Source: Ciona savignyi (lineage: Eukaryota > Chordata > Ascidiacea > Phlebobranchia > Cionidae). From it: a stretch of 64,000 nucleotides of DNA. The stretch lies in NCBI GenBank assembly GCA_000149265.1, contig CH002875.1, positions 162,003 to 226,002 of the forward strand, given 5' to 3'. The position numbers and the translations under genes were made by a program. The notes under the pieces were generated by a model that searched no databases, was not told the DNA's origin, and saw only the letters and a list, made by a program, of their open reading frames with translations. How positions within the stretch are numbered: the first letter of the stretch is position 1; the number at the start of each line of letters is the position of its first letter. This document shows, piece by piece, positions 52,401 to 60,962 of the stretch.

Positions 52401-53934
52401 GTTACTCTACAAAGAAACTTTTCTTATCAAAATCAACACCGGTGAAGTACCAACCACAAAGTGTAATGTATTTCTGTAAATAACAGTAAAATGATGTAAA
52501 TCTAAATTTTGCGAAGATTAAAATCTCTAATTTTAGTAATTTGGAATGTGATATCTCTACATAAATATTTTATGATAAAAAATGGAAAAAAATAAAGTCA
52601 CCGATAAACTGTTTTACTTCTATTCTAAATATAAAATCTACCTGTTGGACATCTTTTGGTAAGTTTCGATATTTATAGATATGCCCCCATTCAAACCTAA
52701 TCTCGTCAATCCACTTTCCTTCTAATCCACTCTCCAATACATATTTGTCGACAAGCACCCATTTGCCTGGTGGTAAAGAACATTAGAGTTAGGAAAGACA
52801 TTTATGCGCATTCACATGTCCATGAAAAAAACATTTGTTATAATACAGTTTAGTTACAGATACCTCAAATGGGCTACTGAATGATTTAAATATCAAATAA
52901 TGTGAAATATAATTTCACTAAAAATTACTTAAACAACTGATACAAATAAAAATTAAGCTAAATAACCATTACTTATATGCATACTGGTATAAACAAATCG
53001 ATGCACACCTGCAACCCTGACATAGCAACACATTTTATATTCACATCTATTTACCATTGTAAGAATTGCCACTATTTTAATAAGAAATAAAAGTAAATTA
53101 GATAAAAACAAATTTTGATTTTTATCATAAACACTGAATTTCATACCAGATGCACAGGCACATAAAAACTTCTGGCTTCTACAAGGTTTCTTTGCAATTA
53201 CATGAGTACAAGTCGGTAAAAATCTCTGAAAAGTCAATTATATTTTAATAATGGCAACATTGGTATAATGCAATGCAAAGCATAACTAAGTAAATGAGTG
53301 TTAGTAGTTTGCAAAACTGTTTGGCCATTAAAAATTAAATATAAATGTAAAAAATAGGTACCATACTGGTAACAGAAACTGTGTAATAAGGTTTAAAGAC
53401 ACATATAACAGACTAGACTAATGAAATAACAACATGACATTTCCACATATATATTTATATATTTTTTTTCATATTTTTTTAAAAATAGACCTTGACTATT
53501 GATAGTTTGTTTAAATCAGATGCTGGTACCATGAATTTTAAAACATATTTTATCTTAGCTTAACTCTTTTAACTTATCCAAACAATCTGAACGAAATAGT
53601 TTCGGAAAAAAATATATAGCAACAGCATGTCGGTGAACTATTGGGTAAAGTCCTACTTTTTCAAAGCGATAACCAACAAAACAGGTTAAAAATCTAGAGC
53701 TATACTAATTAATTTCTCCATTATTGTGCTATTTCCATTCGGTCCTGCTGTTAGTGTTGTCTAACAAAACATATTAATTTAGCCACAGTTTTTTCATACC
53801 TCGGAATCGACTGGATCACGACAATACACCCCTCCCAATCTTTGTATTATCTTGATAAGTTTAGACTTTTCTACTTCTTGAAAACCAGTAAGCATAATAT
53901 AATTGGTTGTACTCATCTTTTGAACGTTCGACAT
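25466..53934 (-). CDS. SLF1: SLF1-like protein (tandem BRCT plus ankyrin repeats), SMC5/6 localisation factor
   Basis: Two blocks on the same strand and in the right order match the two halves of SLF1 (ANKRD32). Exons, high to low: 53934-53800, 53225-53147, 52766-52642, 51805-51699, 50938-50856, 50806-50766 (tentative), then 33255-32639, 32376-32142, 31891-31781, 30801-30668, 29540-29348 (3' limit uncertain), 28978-28870, 28560-28291, 28035-27589, 27273-27116, 26421-26245, 25897-25466. All join in phase and predict about 1150 residues (human 1058). SLF1 links RAD18 at damaged replication forks, through SLF2, to the SMC5/6 complex in the nucleus; this role is inferred. The 17.5-kb gap between the blocks contains two plus-strand serpin genes and the run of N, so the claim that the blocks form one gene rests on order, strand, phase and homology. 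If wrong, they are two incomplete genes or an assembly join. Confidence 0.72.
26738..26842 (-). repeat. SINE-like repeat, tRNA-like head fragment
   Basis: Contains AAGTGCCCAGCAC, a box-B-like GATTTCGAACTC and CTGAACTAACCGGTCAGAC, matching the head of the 57081-57357 copy. It lies in an SLF1 intron. Confidence 0.45.
30284..30490 (-). repeat. SINE-like repeat, diverged
   Basis: Retains CTTGCCGAAGCTATTGCACTGTG and CAAGTGCCTTGACCAAGTACCCAC in the minus-orientation order of the family. It lies in an SLF1 intron. Confidence 0.45.
31045..31171. repeat. 127-bp inverted repeat with nested palindrome
   Basis: Arms 31045-31070 and 31148-31171 share a perfect 14-bp core (CAAATACGTTTCTG and its complement) and a matching outer CCACT. 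Inside lies a second inverted repeat, AATTACATTT (31099-31108) and AAATGTAATT (31114-31123). It sits in an SLF1 intron and could be a MITE, but no clear target duplication was found. Confidence 0.5.
34821..41109 (+). CDS. Secreted serpin with acidic tyrosine-rich N-terminus and P1 Arg (heparin cofactor II-like)
   Basis: Eight exons: 34821-34902 (signal peptide), 36308-36363, 36935-37130, 37988-38288, 38843-39017, 39693-39858, 40130-40249, 40733-41109; about 490 residues (human heparin cofactor II is 499). Exon 2 encodes only EFDYGDYVDTYAWDPWQAS, whose Asp-flanked tyrosines are candidates for sulfation. Serpin landmarks: NFAFKLFNAI, ANRIYVD, EAEQSRRKINKYV, YLVNAIYLK, LPKFKVD, INKPFIFALRHD and FLGKVVRP. 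The hinge and loop read EVGIEAAGASGMGVMFR|S, with P1 Arg and P1' Ser fixed by the usual 17-residue spacing from the P17 Glu. P12-P9 are small, as in inhibitory serpins; P14 Ile is unusual. Residues over helices E-F hold 22 Lys/Arg in 48. Predicted role: extracellular inhibitor of an Arg-specific serine protease. The acceptor of exon 4 is uncertain (37955 is possible, adding 11 residues). A tandem serpin follows 780 bp downstream. Confidence 0.93.
41509..41514 (+). terminator. Possible polyadenylation signal of the first serpin
   Basis: AATAAA about 400 bases after the stop at 41109 and before the second serpin's start at 41890, within an A-rich stretch. Confidence 0.3.
41890..44315 (+). CDS. 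Secreted serpin with antithrombin-like reactive centre
   Basis: Six exons: 41890-41938, 42201-42377, 42812-43010, 43287-43461, 43622-43790, 43846-44315; 412 residues. Begins with a signal peptide (MATIGLTLISALLVLSG). Serpin landmarks: NFGVDLFCKL, ISPMSMYAVLS, ANRIYSD, MNRYVAKHT, FLVNAIYLK, LPKFKVHH, LYVSDMRHQAV, INRPFMYMIRHE and FMGRIVNPK. The hinge and loop read ELGVKATGATSIGISGR|S, so P4-P1' (I-S-G-R|S) nearly equals antithrombin's I-A-G-R|S. Small residues at P12-P9 fit an inhibitor. There is no acidic tyrosine exon. Four intron positions and phases match the first serpin; the final two exons of that gene are fused here. The intron after NAIYLK begins GCAAGT, a GC-AG intron. Expected role: extracellular inhibition of a trypsin-like protease. 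Confidence 0.95.
44316..48982. other. Non-coding stretch inside the presumed large SLF1 intron
   Basis: Apart from the serpin 3' UTR, I see no gene. ORFs such as 44980-45210 (-), 45865-46071 (+), 46156-46410 (-) and 47138-47371 (-) lack recognisable domains and splice-supported neighbours. A decayed tRNA-like stretch (AAGTGGTAGTCTATTACCTCG) lies near 47813. Sequence from 46080 to 48980 is less AT-rich than its surroundings. Confidence 0.45.
44439..44444 (+). terminator. Polyadenylation signal of the second serpin
   Basis: AATAAA 124 bases after the stop, followed by a GT-rich stretch (GTCTGTATTTG). The stop codon itself lies within another AATAAA at 44311-44316, too early to be the likely signal. 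Confidence 0.5.
48983..49467. other. Assembly gap (485 N)
   Basis: A run of undetermined bases. Any ORF crossing it is an artefact. It lies in the interval between the two SLF1 blocks, so missing exon sequence here cannot be excluded. Confidence 1.
50098..50215 (-). repeat. SINE-like repeat, tRNA-like head fragment
   Basis: Contains CTAAGTGCCTTGCTTAAGGACAACC followed by a decayed head (GAACCTGAAATTTTTTGACTG), in the minus-orientation order of the family. The 300 bases before it hold an (AT)n run at about 49919-49935 and nothing else of note. Confidence 0.45.
51130..51420. repeat. Head-to-head pair of SINE-like copies
   Basis: A minus-oriented fragment (AAGTGCCTTGCCCAAGG, 51136-51152) faces a well-preserved plus-oriented copy (CCTTGGGCAAGGCACTT, 51208-51224, on to a CCTATCCTATCC tail near 51410). 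The two 17-bp motifs are perfect inverted repeats of each other. The element lies in the SLF1 intron between exons 51805-51699 and 50938-50856. Confidence 0.6.
52185..52355 (-). repeat. SINE-like repeat copy
   Basis: Starts ATCCCGTGAATGGGTAAACC, then CTTGCCCAACACAAC and a tRNA-like head (CAAAGCTGCAACCATTCGGCTG). The middle is deleted relative to 57081-57357. It lies in an SLF1 intron. Confidence 0.55.
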
Positions 53935-55080
53935 TTTGCTTATTTATATCGAACGTAGGGGAAGAAAACAAAACAACGTAACTAACGCAACAACATATAA
54001 TTTAAACAATTTTGCACTGTCCAGCCAAGTAGTAAAGAATCACCACCTCTATTTGTTTTCAATGCCACGTTCCGATATAGGGTAACTCCCTAACATGCGT
54101 GGCCGAAATCAATGTTATGTAGCGACTTCGGGGCTTGTGTAATATTTTGTGCACATTATATGCTAAGTTATGTTAAATTTGTTAAAGTGGGCGCTTAATG
54201 CGCGCATGGCTGTTCCCGTGTCAATCATTTCCTCTGCGTGTAAACCGGCTATAATCTCAGAACCATCACTTCCTATATAATTATCCCAACATTACGTCAT
54301 ACGTGGCAAGCTTTTGTGTATAAACTCATTGCATTAATTATTATCAGAAACGCGTCCTGGGATGCGGTCCTAAGCACTGCCGCCATATCTCCAGGCATGT
54401 ATAACGAATCAGTTTGACCACATGTGTTGTGCTGTATCAGTTTGCATTACATCAATACAGAAACCTTTTGTAAAAAGTAGGATTGCGAGTCATTAAAGTT
54501 TTGGCTGAGGTCTGTTAGTTGGGAAACCTTAGGCCAGATTTAGTGCTAGCAATATATTTTGGTAAAATGTAATTATACATAACACACAGCATTATCTCCG
54601 GTAACCTGGCGGTGGGCGTGAGATCATCCGACGATTGGCCGTTTGTTAACCCCCTTGGTTTTCCCATTCACGGGGATGAACATGAATATCCTATCCTAAC
54701 CCTATACAAATTAACCAAATGTCAATTAGCATTCCTTAAAGTTTTAACGAAATTGAATACTATTTTATTTAACGAAACCATATATATAGTTCATCAAAAA
54801 CAGCCATATATATATATTAAAAGCTTAAATGACTTTTAACCAAAATTTAACAAAAATATGTACATTTTTTGATAATCAAGCTAAATACAGAGTTATGTAT
54901 AATTTTGTTACACCAGTATATGTACTTTAGTTCACTTGAAAACTAAATTAGCCATTTAAATTTGAAGGTCAAAAACACGTCATAAAGAAAGCGTGAAAAT
55001 ATCGAAAATAGCATTGTTCAACCAACCAAGAAAAAATCGGAATGGTTTTTGAATTGACGCATATAGGAGTTTCACTATTA
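53935..55080. other. Intergenic region between the ASTE1-like 3' end and the SLF1-like start
   Basis: Should contain the SLF1 promoter and the 3' UTR of the upstream same-strand gene. A plus-oriented SINE-like copy occupies about 54560-54705. Moderately GC-rich sequence from 54050 to 54250, about 120-310 bp upstream of the SLF1 ATG, is the likeliest promoter. No clear core-promoter motif was seen. Confidence 0.4.
54560..54705 (+). repeat. SINE-like repeat copy
   Basis: Contains ATAACACACAGCATTATCTCCGG, GGTGGGCGTGAGATCATCCGACG, CCCCCTTGGTTTTCCCATTC and a CCTATCCTAACCC tail; the head is missing. Confidence 0.6.
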
Positions 55081-58000
55081 TTAATATTGCGCTGTAAGAA
55101 CCCTCATCAGATTGACATAAAGTTGACCGCCACTTATTTCTGCCATGATTTCTTCAATTGAAGTACCTCTTTCGACTGCTGCCATACTTGCCTCAAAAAG
55201 AGTTCCGTTAAACAATTTGCTCCACACTGGTTGCAATAAAGGAAAGCGCAAAAGATGGTTTAGACTGATGGCTTCTACCAAGCATACCTGCCATTGGCTG
55301 GATAGTTGCAAGTATTTCACGTTTATATCTTTGTATCTGAAAGTTCAAAAACGTATCAAGTAATTGATAATTAAATTATAATATGCATGATATATATATA
55401 TATATTAACACAGTGTATATATATGGGAACTTAGGGAAATATTTAACTTACGATGCTTTAATGTTACGCATGATAGATTTAATTCCTGTTTCCTCCGGAT
55501 TTTCCCGATTCAAGTATATTGAACAAACGGTGAATGCAAGAGCTGAGATTGCGTTTTCATCGGCTGATGCTCTTTGAATCCAAAAGATGCTGGCAGCAAG
55601 TGGAAGCTGTAACTCTTCATTGATGCCCTCACAGTTTTCTTCAAAGCGTTTGACAGAATTGTCGCCAACTAGAATTGAAAGTATGTGGTTCTTTCGGTAG
55701 GCAGTGAGATCTTTGTTCTCAACCGATTGCTTGTAGACGTCATGCAAAGCAGGATGTACGTCATTTGGTCGTCGTACTATGATATCAGCGACTTCATCAT
55801 AGTTGTTACCAACTCTATCAAACTCCGTCACCGACGTCTCTTCCCCAACCACCATCAGCTGATATTGCTGACGACGTATAGCTTTTGAAACGTCGTGAGG
55901 CGAGAGCATGTCAAGACTGCCTGGTATTGAAGCAAGATTACGAAACACCGGATTTTCGTTGTGAAGTATTTGCTTTAAAAGTAGGCAAGAACTATACGGA
56001 ATATTGTACTTGGACAAATCGAGGTCTTCAGCAGTCTCGTCTGCTCCATCATAATCGGTACTGCTCAGAAGTGTCCTTAACTCTTCGTCCTTTATTTGAT
56101 CCATCACTCTGAGACGAAATGTTTTAGACATTCTTGGATAACGACATTCGTTGATTGCAAGCTTAATGTTTTCTCGGACAGTTGGTGCTTTGCTTTGATC
56201 CGTTAACGTACGAAGAACTCTTCCGATTAACTCATCGTCGGTGTTGTATCTTTGACGCATCCAAATCAAAAAGTTTGGTATGAAGTTTGGATATTGTCGC
56301 TTACCCTATAAATAAAACATAATAAAATGGTTAATATGAAGAATTATTACCACTGACCGCACCCTGAATTCTTTCTCCACAAACACTCGAAAGAAGTTCT
56401 CTGGGAAACGTGAATTTCGCCCAAAGAAAATATTTAGATAGTGTACTGCATTGTTGTTTATGTCGTACGAATGGGAAAAATTGTCGATCGTATAGAGCTT
56501 AGCTTTGATACCACTTTGTCTTCCAGTGTCATCCTGAAAAATACATTGTATCATGTGTGTGTTACTCGTATGCTGAACATGGCATGGGATATCGTCAGGT
56601 TACTTGTATACGCCGTCTGGCTCCTAGAGTTATAACAATGTGTTTATATTGCATTTCCAGCAAGCCTCTGAAGCCGGTATTTAAAAAAGGTGGCGATATC
56701 GAAGTAAGACGCTAGCTATAATCGGTTGCGTCATTGGACAAGGCATTTGACAGAATCAAAAATTCTATTTAGCTTATATTCACGCACACGATAAAATGAT
56801 ATACTGTAGTAATATTCACCCAAACTGCTTTCCACAAGAAATACTTGAGCGGAATAAATCCAGCTCTCAGATTTAGAACAGCATAAATGGTATCGGCTGC
56901 TAAAACTTTAGCATTTAAAAGATTAGCCAGCGCCGCTGTGCAAGTGTCAGCATCATGTGTTATAGAAGACACCACTGTAACCCCACTTGCTTTCGCAGCC
57001 TCGTCAAACACTTCAGCTAAACGGAAAATTAATCAGTTAGAATGGATTGTTCCATGTTATTAATCGATATAAAAATGAGTAGGATAGGATAATCATGTTT
57101 GGTCCCGTGAATGGGAAAACCGAGGAATTAATTAACACACGGACTATATCGTCAGATCACCTCGCACCCTACGTCGGGTTACCGAAGCTATTGCAGGGTA
57201 TTGTGTTTTTTTTAATTTGATAAAACCTATTAATGCGCTGGACAATTACCGTTCAGTGCCTTGCCCAAGGGCAACCGACTCGCTAGCGACCAGTTCAGAA
57301 TCTGCAACCTTTTGACTGAAAGGCTTCGCACTAAACCGGCACAGTAACCGTTCGGACAAATGAGTGTAGTACATCTGTGTATTAACTATGAACATCCTTA
57401 TATCTTGGGTCAAATAGATTAGCACCTAGCAATGATTAGTTAGGTCGATTGTGTGTCAGATACTGTACGACATTTGCTAGGATTTTTTTTTTTATTGTTG
57501 CGACACCTTGTAGTCAGATTCGTTGGGTTTTTGCAACTATTGCAATGAGCCGCATGTATTTTAAAGCAAATATGGGAATTAGAATAGACGACACGACATA
57601 TAGCATAAATTATATACATTTTTAAAACAATCGTTAAATAATTTGCCCACCCAAAGCAAGCGGTTTAACTGTGGATTTGATATTTCCGTTTGTTTCCAGA
57701 GCTTTAGCCATAGCACGAATTTTGGTTTCTCTTCTTTTTCTATACTTGGTCATGTTTTCCTCATATTTTCCAGTGGGCCTGTAATATGAAGTCATGTAAT
57801 TAAATGTACGTATCCAGTTAACGTAGGTGACGTAACCAGGTAAGTTCCTGGTTCTTTCCAAGTTCGCTTAGCACGTTTTAACTTAAATAAAGGACTTTAA
57901 CATACGAAATAGAAACTGAATAGACATTACATTTAAGATATCGATTGTCATTGTGACGTACAGTATATTGTTATGCTGTAAACAATGTTTTAAAGTTACA

Positions 58001-58633
58001 TTGTGTAGTTAAAATTTATATCAATCTGCATTTTTTAAACGGTTTTTGTCACTTACGGTCAACTGTCGGTTGCGGCAGCTACTGATACAGTGATACAGGA
58101 AAGTATACCTTTTTTGTTACAACTCGAAATGCATCACCAACTCGCTGTACCTACCCGTCCATAACCACAATGGGTTTGATTCCACATGACGTAAGAATTG
58201 TGAAAAACCAACTCGTCTGATCGTAGAACTCATCGTAACCGTCTCTGTGAAAAAAAGCGTTAAAGTTAATAAGCTTATAGGGCATTTGCCTTTGTTGTTT
58301 ACCATTCCAGTTTATATATTAACAATTTTGTACACTAACATAGGCTTATCGCAAATAAGTAATGCAGATGAAACACCATTGGTATATCTACTTCGTTATA
58401 TAACTATAGGAAAATATCCAAAATAACGATTATTAGAAATAACATAACAGCAAGGGTGCAGTGAAAAACTTAGTAGATTCATGTATGTTTTTTTACCTGT
58501 CGGAACACATGTGGTAGATCTCATAGATGATTTCACTTCCGTCTATGACCAGGATCTCATTCCGTACTGATACATCTACGAAACACTTCTCCGCATTTCG
58601 AGAATAAAATTTTTCAAAGCCTATGATTCCCAT
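55081..58633 (-). CDS. ASTE1: Asteroid/ASTE1-like protein (XPG/FEN1-fold)
   Basis: Seven exons join in phase (high to low): 58633-58497, 58244-58155, 57778-57651, 57016-56820, 56533-56363, 56305-55452, 55336-55081; 610 residues (human ASTE1 679). It opens with MGIIGFEKFY and IDGSEIIYEIYH, the XPG N-domain start, followed by KPIVVMDG. The internal I-domain carries ITHDADTCTAALAN and KVLAADTIYAVLNLRAGFIPL, aligning with Asteroid's SEAD and SDSDF blocks. A long helical C-terminal region ends with LPLAASIFWIQR and YLQLSSQWQVCLVEA, also shared with ASTE1. The family is related to structure-specific nucleases; human ASTE1 is linked to DNA-end processing. Here one metal-binding Asp (the second of SDSD) is Ile and the acidic Glu of SEAD is Asp, so catalysis is doubtful. 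Exon 3's donor (TTTGG|GTGGGC) was chosen for phase. Confidence 0.85.
57081..57357 (-). repeat. SINE-like repeat, near-complete copy
   Basis: The fullest copy in the window, about 277 bp. On its own strand it runs from a tRNA-like head (about 57357 down to 57290), through GTCGGTTGCCCTTGGGCAAGGCACTG, a body with ATAGCTTCGGTAACCCGACG and TGATCTGACGATATAGTC, to a short ATCCTATCCT tail. It lies in the ASTE1-like intron between exons 57778-57651 and 57016-56820. Confidence 0.65.
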
Positions 58634-60962
58634 TTTTATGCGCTTGTTTCCAGCACTGTTAAATAATGCGCTTCTCTTTTTCTCATAAAACCTAAAAGCA
58701 TCGGCTAATTTATACTGACAAAATTTACTTGGTTAAGCTAACGGTGGAGAAATTCTTAACTAAAGATTGCACAACTGGCAATAACAATCAATTCTGTGTA
58801 ACTATATACCGAAGCGAATCAGGCAAGAAAACAGTCCTGCCGAGGGGGAAGTCCCAGGTTACAAACATAATCACTTGTGACGTACAATGCAACAATACCA
58901 GTGTCGCAACGTACTCAATATGTACACAGGAACTGCTGTGATTGTTTGTCTTTTTTCATACAACTTTAACAACTTACAATATATTATTAGCTTCTAAGGA
59001 CAGGAATAAAAATCTACGAACTGTGAAAACTTAACAATCACTAACCATTTTCTCTTCTACAGCTCAATTGCCCAGAGAATTTCGCCCTCATAAAATGTTT
59101 TTGGTTTTATTAGGATTTTTAAATCAGTAAGAATGTCCGCCGTCGTCTGGTAACTAAACGGTACCTTGATCAAAACCAACCAGACGACCATGTTCTTAGG
59201 CTCGGGGTCTCTTCTATATTGATGGGTTCTACTCAAATTCTTAACTATATGCAACACAATACACTAGCTTAAATACTACGGTGGACCAATTAACGACATA
59301 TAATAATCGTTGGGTGGACGCGAGGCAATTCGACGACTGCCCTTGTACTAACTCTCCCACGTTTTCCCTTCACTGGAATAAGACACACATACCCTATTAA
59401 ATCCTGGTGTGTGGGGTCGGTAAAACAACACGGAAAACAGTTAGTATAAAGTTTTCCCAACAAAAAATATAAAAATAATATGGTTTGTAAATTAAGTGTA
59501 TTTGAATGTTTCTTGTTTCATGGGACGGTAAAGGTAGTCCAGTGAAAGTATTTCAGAATTAAATGTTATGGACGACGATTTTGTTTTCGGGTCTTTAATA
59601 TTAAACAGATATAAATATAATCCGACGTTGATTTGTTACCATTGAATATTTAGGGGAAATGAGTAAAACCATTGTTTAAATTAAAACGCACGATATTTCG
59701 GAAGGAATAGAAAAAACACGAGTGAAGGTTGGAACTTTCAACTTGAATGGCGCAAGGTGGCACAACTAAGTATTGGTAAAGAATATTTTAACGAGATCGA
59801 TTCACATACCGATTTCTATATAAAACGGTATTAATTAAGAGCCCATAATAAATTGGAAACTTATATCGGCTAAAAACAGTTATTCGTTTTGAGTACTTCA
59901 GATTATAATTCGTTGAATGCGAAGACGCAATGGGTGTGTTTAACACATGGGCAATCGTAAAATCACCTCGCTCCCACCATTGGGTTATCGTTGATATTGC
60001 ACTGTGTTGTGAATATGCTTAACTTGGTAGAACACATCATTCCACTGGGTTCAGGTAAATTGTCCGTGCCCAAGAACATAACCGGCTAGCAAGCGGTTCG
60101 AGCCTGCAACTCTTCGGCTGTAAGCGGGCGCGCTAACCCCGTAATTACTTTCGGTCCGGTAATTACTTTAAAACGTCCGAGTACTATAGAGTAGTAGAAT
60201 TAGCAGAACGGGAAGGTATTTTTGTTGTCATTTCTGAATAAATTTATACTTGGTATATAAAAGGAGAAAGAAATGAAACAAATTATTTCTTTTGTGTCTA
60301 ATTCTTCCTTTCTTTAATCGATATTATTGGCCTCTAATGCACATGGGCATGTCTCGCGATGTTAATTATTCAGCGCGGTTTTAGTCTGTAGCTTTCCACA
60401 GCCCGAGTTATTTAATTATTAAGCTTGCTTTTGTGTTAAAAGCGGTGTAAGCAAGTAAAGCTTGTTGTAGTAGCAGCGCGTACTGCTCACCTGAGAAAAG
60501 ACAGGAGAAACTAATGCCAGCAACCTTGTTGAAAGAGGGCATTAGGTTTATCGATAATGCACCACCTTACCGTAATAGCTTTTTGAAATTACCTCATTAG
60601 ATGCAACATTTAAGGACAAGCAAGCGCTCGCTTTGACGCACAATTAGATCGAAATAGCGGGACTTACCTGATCATATCGTGCCCTTTGTACGAAACTAAT
60701 ATACAGCCATGTATGGAGTGGATAAGTGGGTAAGAAATAATTAATATATTGGAGTTTATTTACTTTAGATTATACGAGTTCCAATGTTGTACACATTACC
60801 TTCTAAGTGAGTTTCGTCCTGAAGGGTTTGGCTCGGAGTGCCCATTAAATTTTTATTACAAGCGTAATTTCTAATTCAGCAGTAGTCGTTATGTAGAATG
60901 CGTAACATGCGCGCAATTAATATTTGAATTTTTTACCAAGTCAAAATGATTTATTCAGAGAT
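58634..60962. other. Divergent intergenic region between ASTE1-like and EF-hand genes
   Basis: Probably holds both promoters. ORFs at 58729-58941 (+) and 59057-59257 (-) show no domain. Diverged SINE-like copies lie at about 59225-59400 (+) and 59935-60160 (-). The latter keeps a recognisable tRNA-like head with box-B-like GGCTCGAACC on its own strand. Confidence 0.4.
59935..60160 (-). repeat. SINE-like repeat with recognisable tRNA-like head
   Basis: On its own strand it starts near 60160 with GGTTAGCGCGCCCGCTTACA, resembling an A box region. The B-box-like GGCTCGAACC follows about 25 bases later, then CTTGGGCACGGAC and the family body. This copy gives the clearest support for a tRNA-derived origin. 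Confidence 0.55.

Larger units (their letters stand above)
50766..53934 (-). other. SLF1: N-terminal tandem BRCT block of the SLF1-like gene
   Basis: Starts at ATG 53934 in MSNVQKMSTTNYIMLTGFQE. BRCT1 runs through CTHVIAKKPCRSQKFLCACA, then GKWVLVDKYVLES and KWIDEIRFEWG, the tryptophan-containing BRCT end. BRCT2 follows after APSRWRLKLK (human has a similar APKRW) and reaches FTHIVVDK. Its expected second half is then weak: the only phase-compatible continuation is a 41-nt exon (50806-50766) after a 49-nt intron, encoding GGKVRPNVHRLLQL. That exon enters in phase 1 and leaves in phase 0, exactly what the next exon at 33255 needs. Confidence 0.8.

Noticed and set aside
60080..60160. tRNA gene
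   Set aside because: A- and B-box-like sequences are present but no cloverleaf with paired acceptor stem can be formed; it is the head of a SINE-like repeat.
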